From: Fibrobacter sp.
Lineage (GTDB): Bacteria > Fibrobacterota > Fibrobacteria > Fibrobacterales > Fibrobacteraceae
Direction of reading: 5' to 3'
NCBI GenBank assembly: GCA_024399065.1
Contig: JAKSIB010000005.1
Location: 1 to 64,000, forward strand
Length of the DNA stretch: 64,000 nt
This document shows, in pieces, positions 60,535-64,000 of this stretch (within the stretch, counting starts at the first letter, position 1; each line of letters opens with the position of its first letter). The notes under the pieces were generated by a model that was given only the letters and a program-made list of their open reading frames with translations, did not search any database and was not told the DNA's origin. The translations under genes were made by a program, and so were the position numbers.

Positions 60535-63397
60535 TGCAACTAATATGTTTGCCGAATGTTCATCACTAACTGAAATCGAAAATGGAAATTTTATATCATT
60601 AATTAATGCTCAAGGAATGTTTGCTCTGTGTACATCATTGGAAACATTTGATAATACGTTTAATTCGGTAATCGATGGATCTAATATGTTTAGGGGTTGT
60701 ACCGCATTGACGTCAATTCCTGATGATTCATTTAAACATGTGCAATGCGGAAATTCAATGTTTAGCATGTGTTCATCTTTGAAACTGGCACAATTAAGCT
60801 CATTTGAGTCATTAACTGATGCACAATATATGTATAGTATGTCCGGGGTATGCGACATATCAGGTTCATGTCTCGACAAAATACAATATGGGGATGGGAT
60901 GTTTGCTCACTGTAATATAGATTGTATTCATGATATTAATATGGATAATCTCGATACAGGATCCAATATATTTAGTGGATGCGCAATTCGAACCATAACT
61001 AATGTTGTTACTAAATCGGCTAATTGGGTTGGTCGCCTACCAATGCTAGAAGAGGTTCATAATTTACAAATTACTGGAACTAGTGCATCGCATTGTTTTG
61101 CAGAATGTCCAAATCTGGTGCAGATTACTGATATTACTATGCCAAATGTTACTGATGCATCCTACATGTTTGCTGATTGCAATAAACTGGAACAAATTAG
61201 TATAGGCGGAAATCCGCAAATTGATAATGCATCATATATGTTTGCTGGATGCGGGGATTTGAAACAAGTTAGTATGGGTGAAAACCCGCATATTGATAAT
61301 GCATCATATATGTTTGCAGGCTGTTATAATTTAGCTGCATTACCGGAAATGGATTACTCATCCATACGAGATGCATCATATATGTGCGCTTACTGCGAAA
61401 CGCTTGAAATATTTACAAAATATATGCCTAATGTAACTAATGTTATTGGTATGTTTGAAGGTTGTTGGAATATTCTACTTGTTGATAATATTAATTTTGA
61501 TAATATTACTGATGCGTCATATTTATTTAAAGATTGCGCACATCTATCATATATAAAAACCCTTAAATTCAGAAATGTTAAAAATGCATCCCATATGTTT
61601 GATGGATGCCGTTTTGGCCTAGATATAATTGACAATGAGTTCAATAATTTAACGACAACTGACTTTATGCTTGCCGGTACCTCACTCAGCGGCTTGTCTC
61701 TAAATATGACAAATGTGACCTCAGCAAGATATATGTTCAGGAATTGTGGACATATACCTGATTTATTGAGCGGTGAGTTAGATGTTAGTAATGTAATTGA
61801 TGCGTGTGGAATGTTTAGCGGATGTACCATGGGTGGAGTCATTGAATGGTCTTCAGAACTACCGTTTAACAATGTTACTGATGTAACTCATATGTTCGAT
61901 TCATGTAAGAATATCACTATGGTTAATTTGAGTTGTTTTGGTGATCAGGTTACTGACACATCATATATGTTTAATAATTGCGAGAACTTGGTTGAGTGCC
62001 ATATAACTAACATTAAGCCATGCAACACAAATCATATGTTCTATTCTTGTGGTAAACTAGAAACCTTGACTATGGATATAAGTAATATAACGGATGCCCA
62101 GTTTATGTTTGCCCATTGTAATCTAAGAGTATCTGTAAATCAGGAATTCATGGGCTTCATGCAAAAATTATCTAATGCATCATATATGTTTTATGACTGT
62201 AATGGCATTGATGCAATTGATTTTGAACACAACACTATAGTTGATGCATCATATATGTTTAGTAATTGCCATAATTTACCTCAGGTAGATAAGGTCAATG
62301 TTCCGATGGCAACAAATGTATCGCACATGTTTGATAAATGTGATGCTTTGACGACCATCGAGGAAATGGTAGTTACTGAAGCGATTGACGCATCATACTT
62401 ATTCTCTGGTTGCAGCGCATTAACCGAAATACGGAAATTTGTATCATCGAATAAGCTTGACAATGTAGCTAGTATGTTCGTTGAATGCACTAATTTAACC
62501 AGTATCCCGGAATTTGACACATCTGGTGTGACAAATATGGGAAATATGTTCTCTTATTGCGAAAATCTGGCTGAAATTCCGGAATTGGACACATCTAATG
62601 TGATAACTATGGAAAGAATGTTCTTCAGGTGTTTCGCATTACAAGCTATCCCGGAATTGGACACATCTAATGTAACAACTATGAGACAGATGTTTGTTTA
62701 TTGTGATAACATCTTGACTATCCCGGAATTGGACACATCTAATGTAACAACTATGAGCCAGATGTTCCATGGTTGCAGTAAGTTAAGAGAGGTTCCTCAT
62801 TTAAATACATCGAATGTTATTAATATGTATGGAATGTTTGATAATGGTGATGGGTTTAAGCCAAACAATACTTCATTGGCAAGTCTACCTGAACTGGATA
62901 CGTCTAATGTAACAGATATGTCATATATGTTTAGGGGATGCAAGGGACTTACCGATGTTCCGCATTTTGACACTCGTAATGTAACGGAGATGTATAATAT
63001 GTTCTCTGGCTGCACTAAATTGCAACATGTGCCTGATTTTAATACATCTAAATGCAAGGCTATGCGATCTATGTTCTATAATTGTAGTAGCTTACTGACT
63101 GCACCGAATTTTGATACATCTAACTGCCAATTTATAAATAGGATGTTCTATGGCTGCACATCATTAACCGCTGTACCACTATATGATTTATCTGCTGCAA
63201 CCAGTATATATAGTATGTTCTATAATTGTAAGTCAGTGGCTAGTGGAGCCCTTGCGTTATATCAAAAGGGTTTCCCCTCCGTCGTATGGCCATCTGAGCG
63301 ATCTGATATGTTCTACAATTGTGGCATAAATACAGATACGGGATTGGAGGAATTAAAGCAGATACCGAAAACGTATGGTGGCTTACTGGTAGCATAA
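60404..63397 (+). CDS. 3' part of the frameshifted LRR (BspA/DUF285-like) protein
   Basis: The frame is open from before 60404; the meaningful part begins about 60495, and the first in-frame ATG is at 60545 with no good ribosome site. It encodes some 40 repeats of 22-25 residues with the core DASYMFxxCxxL or TSNVTxMxxMFxxCxxLxxIPELD. These are the pattern of BspA-type LRRs and mycoplasma DUF285 surface proteins. Such proteins bind host or matrix surfaces, so an adhesion fibre or decoration role is likely. It ends GLEELKQIPKTYGGLLVA. Exact 40 nt DNA repeats occur at 62646-62685 and 62718-62757. Confidence 0.75.
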   Translation: MTALASQVLGAMHSITSLMEPRCSVDALGGLTTIPSNSFNSVTNATNMFAECSSLTEIENGNFISLINAQGMFALCTSLETFDNTFNSVIDGSNMFRGCTALTSIPDDSFKHVQCGNSMFSMCSSLKLAQLSSFESLTDAQYMYSMSGVCDISGSCLDKIQYGDGMFAHCNIDCIHDINMDNLDTGSNIFSGCAIRTITNVVTKSANWVGRLPMLEEVHNLQITGTSASHCFAECPNLVQITDITMPNVTDASYMFADCNKLEQISIGGNPQIDNASYMFAGCGDLKQVSMGENPHIDNASYMFAGCYNLAALPEMDYSSIRDASYMCAYCETLEIFTKYMPNVTNVIGMFEGCWNILLVDNINFDNITDASYLFKDCAHLSYIKTLKFRNVKNASHMFDGCRFGLDIIDNEFNNLTTTDFMLAGTSLSGLSLNMTNVTSARYMFRNCGHIPDLLSGELDVSNVIDACGMFSGCTMGGVIEWSSELPFNNVTDVTHMFDSCKNITMVNLSCFGDQVTDTSYMFNNCENLVECHITNIKPCNTNHMFYSCGKLETLTMDISNITDAQFMFAHCNLRVSVNQEFMGFMQKLSNASYMFYDCNGIDAIDFEHNTIVDASYMFSNCHNLPQVDKVNVPMATNVSHMFDKCDALTTIEEMVVTEAIDASYLFSGCSALTEIRKFVSSNKLDNVASMFVECTNLTSIPEFDTSGVTNMGNMFSYCENLAEIPELDTSNVITMERMFFRCFALQAIPELDTSNVTTMRQMFVYCDNILTIPELDTSNVTTMSQMFHGCSKLREVPHLNTSNVINMYGMFDNGDGFKPNNTSLASLPELDTSNVTDMSYMFRGCKGLTDVPHFDTRNVTEMYNMFSGCTKLQHVPDFNTSKCKAMRSMFYNCSSLLTAPNFDTSNCQFINRMFYGCTSLTAVPLYDLSAATSIYSMFYNCKSVASGALALYQKGFPSVVWPSERSDMFYNCGINTDTGLEELKQIPKTYGGLLVA
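62646..62757 (+). repeat. Exact 40 nt direct repeats in the LRR gene
   Basis: 62646-62685 and 62718-62757 are identical and 72 bp apart, one LRR unit. A third, imperfect copy starts near 62576. They could recombine to add or remove one repeat in frame. Confidence 0.85.
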
Positions 63398-63411
63398 TAA
63401 AGCCATTATTT

Positions 63412-63447
63412 AAATAGACCAGCTATTATATAGCTGGTCTATTTTTT
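63412..63447. terminator. Bidirectional intrinsic terminator
   Basis: AAATAGACCAGCTA 63412-63425 pairs perfectly with TAGCTGGTCTATTT 63431-63444, followed by T's, between convergent genes. Confidence 0.85.
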
Positions 63448-63455
63448 CAGATAAC

Positions 63456-64000
63456 TTACACAACAAGATCGTAATTACTAATCGCCGCCGCAGATACTTC
63501 AGATGCACCGACAAACAATCGGATAGGATCATCAGGATTGGCGCCCGGAATAGCAGCATGAGCCTTTAATGCCGTCATAACCGTCTGGGCATTGGTAACA
63601 TTCCTGATATCGATGTCATATTGCGCCCCAATACCCTTCAATATGCTGAAATACATTGCAGGGAACATAATGACCTTACCCGGCAAGAATACACGCTTTA
63701 CCAATGCATCATCAATATATCGTGTACAATTGGAATCGATCAGATAGGTAATTTGCTGTGACAGCTTACCTTTCATATAAAACTTAACACGGTCATCCAC
63801 CATTAGCGTAATAAAGCGGCATCCCGGAACCAACTTGATCTTCTTGTCAAAATCCTTCAGCATCCCCTCATCCATGGCAATCTCGGCCACACGTTTCATC
63901 GGATCGGCGTCACGGCTACGAGGGGTATTTCTATCCATAGGCTTAAAACACGATGGGTCAGCAGTAATTGTACGGCAAGTAATGTCAGATGACGAAAACT
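63456..64000 (-). CDS. Unknown protein, 5' end outside window
   Basis: The frame is open through the window edge: upstream of an internal ATG at 63938 it reads ...SDITCRTITADPSCFKPMDRN, which looks coding, so the start lies beyond 64000. About 181 residues are visible. LVPGCRFITLMVDDRVKFYMKGKLSQQITYLIDSN and VFLPGKVIMFPAMYFSIL suggest a beta-rich domain with a helical C-terminus. Not recognised. The terminator at 63412 ends it. Confidence 0.6.
   Translation of the reverse strand, partial: FSSSDITCRTITADPSCFKPMDRNTPRSRDADPMKRVAEIAMDEGMLKDFDKKIKLVPGCRFITLMVDDRVKFYMKGKLSQQITYLIDSNCTRYIDDALVKRVFLPGKVIMFPAMYFSILKGIGAQYDIDIRNVTNAQTVMTALKAHAAIPGANPDDPIRLFVGASEVSAAAISNYDLVV

Noticed and set aside
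62281-63300. Regularly spaced DNA repeats resembling a CRISPR array
   Set aside because: The repeats are about 72 bp apart, in frame, and encode LRR units with changing residues between; there are no palindromic short repeats or unique spacers.
1-64000. Alternative genetic code
   Set aside because: TAA, TAG and TGA all end well-supported genes, and long genes contain none in frame.
1-64000. tRNA genes, as often found in large phages
   Set aside because: No cloverleaf-like sequence was noticed in the intergenic gaps by eye. A tRNA search program would be decisive.

Overview
The window is an internal segment of a large tailed-phage genome of the contractile-tail, T4-like type. It carries a T4-style terminase large subunit, tail sheath and tube, baseplate hub, spike and tape-measure set, gp4-like head completion nuclease, family B DNA polymerase, gp44-like clamp loader, gp47-like nuclease and a dedicated sigma factor. 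A class III (anaerobic) ribonucleotide reductase with its activase, preceded by two sequences resembling the bacterial NrdR operator, points to an anaerobic, probably gut- or rumen-type, bacterial host. The host cannot be named from the sequence. No tRNA, rRNA or CRISPR array was seen. Both window ends cut through minus-strand genes.

Layout. 1-2448 holds minus-strand tail fibre genes. 2569-5022 holds a small plus-strand cargo-like gene, a (p)ppGpp-hydrolase-like HD gene and two unknown genes. 5075-8718 is a nuclease-like gene with nrdG and nrdD, followed by a 320 bp regulatory gap. 9039-12603 holds an AAA+ ATPase and glycosyltransferases. 12705-16933 (plus) is terL, interrupted by an in-frame intein, then a Cys-rich protein and a DCC-type thiol oxidoreductase. 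17008-18672 (minus) is an Hsp20-like protein and a sigma factor. 18796-19339 (plus) ends in a translation initiation factor IF-1 gene. 19345-20845 is an IS605-type tnpB element. 20962-26669 has small acidic or basic proteins and tail-tube-like proteins. 26666-37672 is one long minus-strand tail/baseplate operon that ends in a thioredoxin-like gene, a Glf-like gene and a glycosyltransferase. 37756-43235 is a second minus operon (gp26-like, glycosyltransferase, gp47, TerS-like, UvsY-like). 43339-47814 is tail tube and a very large sheath. 48768-53841 is clamp loader and DNA polymerase. 54553-55834 is a second, internally deleted tnpB element. 56561-57682 is a sliding-clamp-like gene. About 57735-57998 is a third, tnpB-less IS605-type relic. 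59764-63397 is an AT-rich leucine-rich-repeat (BspA/DUF285-like) gene broken by a 4 bp duplication.

How it works together. An octamer, TATAAACT, lies just upstream of about fifteen gene or operon starts on both strands, with no visible -35 element. It looks like this phage's late promoter, analogous to T4 TATAAATA, and the full-length sigma factor encoded here is the natural candidate to read it. At three genes the octamer sits only 6-7 nt before the ATG, which predicts leaderless mRNAs, in a phage that also encodes IF-1. Three of the late-promoter, single-gene plus-strand units encode acidic proteins sharing a 30-32 residue N-terminal module that ends in (I/L)(F/Y)E followed by G or A. That is the T4 prohead-protease cleavage rule, so they are candidate capsid-internal cargo proteins. 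The same octamer, extended to TATAAACTATAT, lies at all three IS605-type loci.
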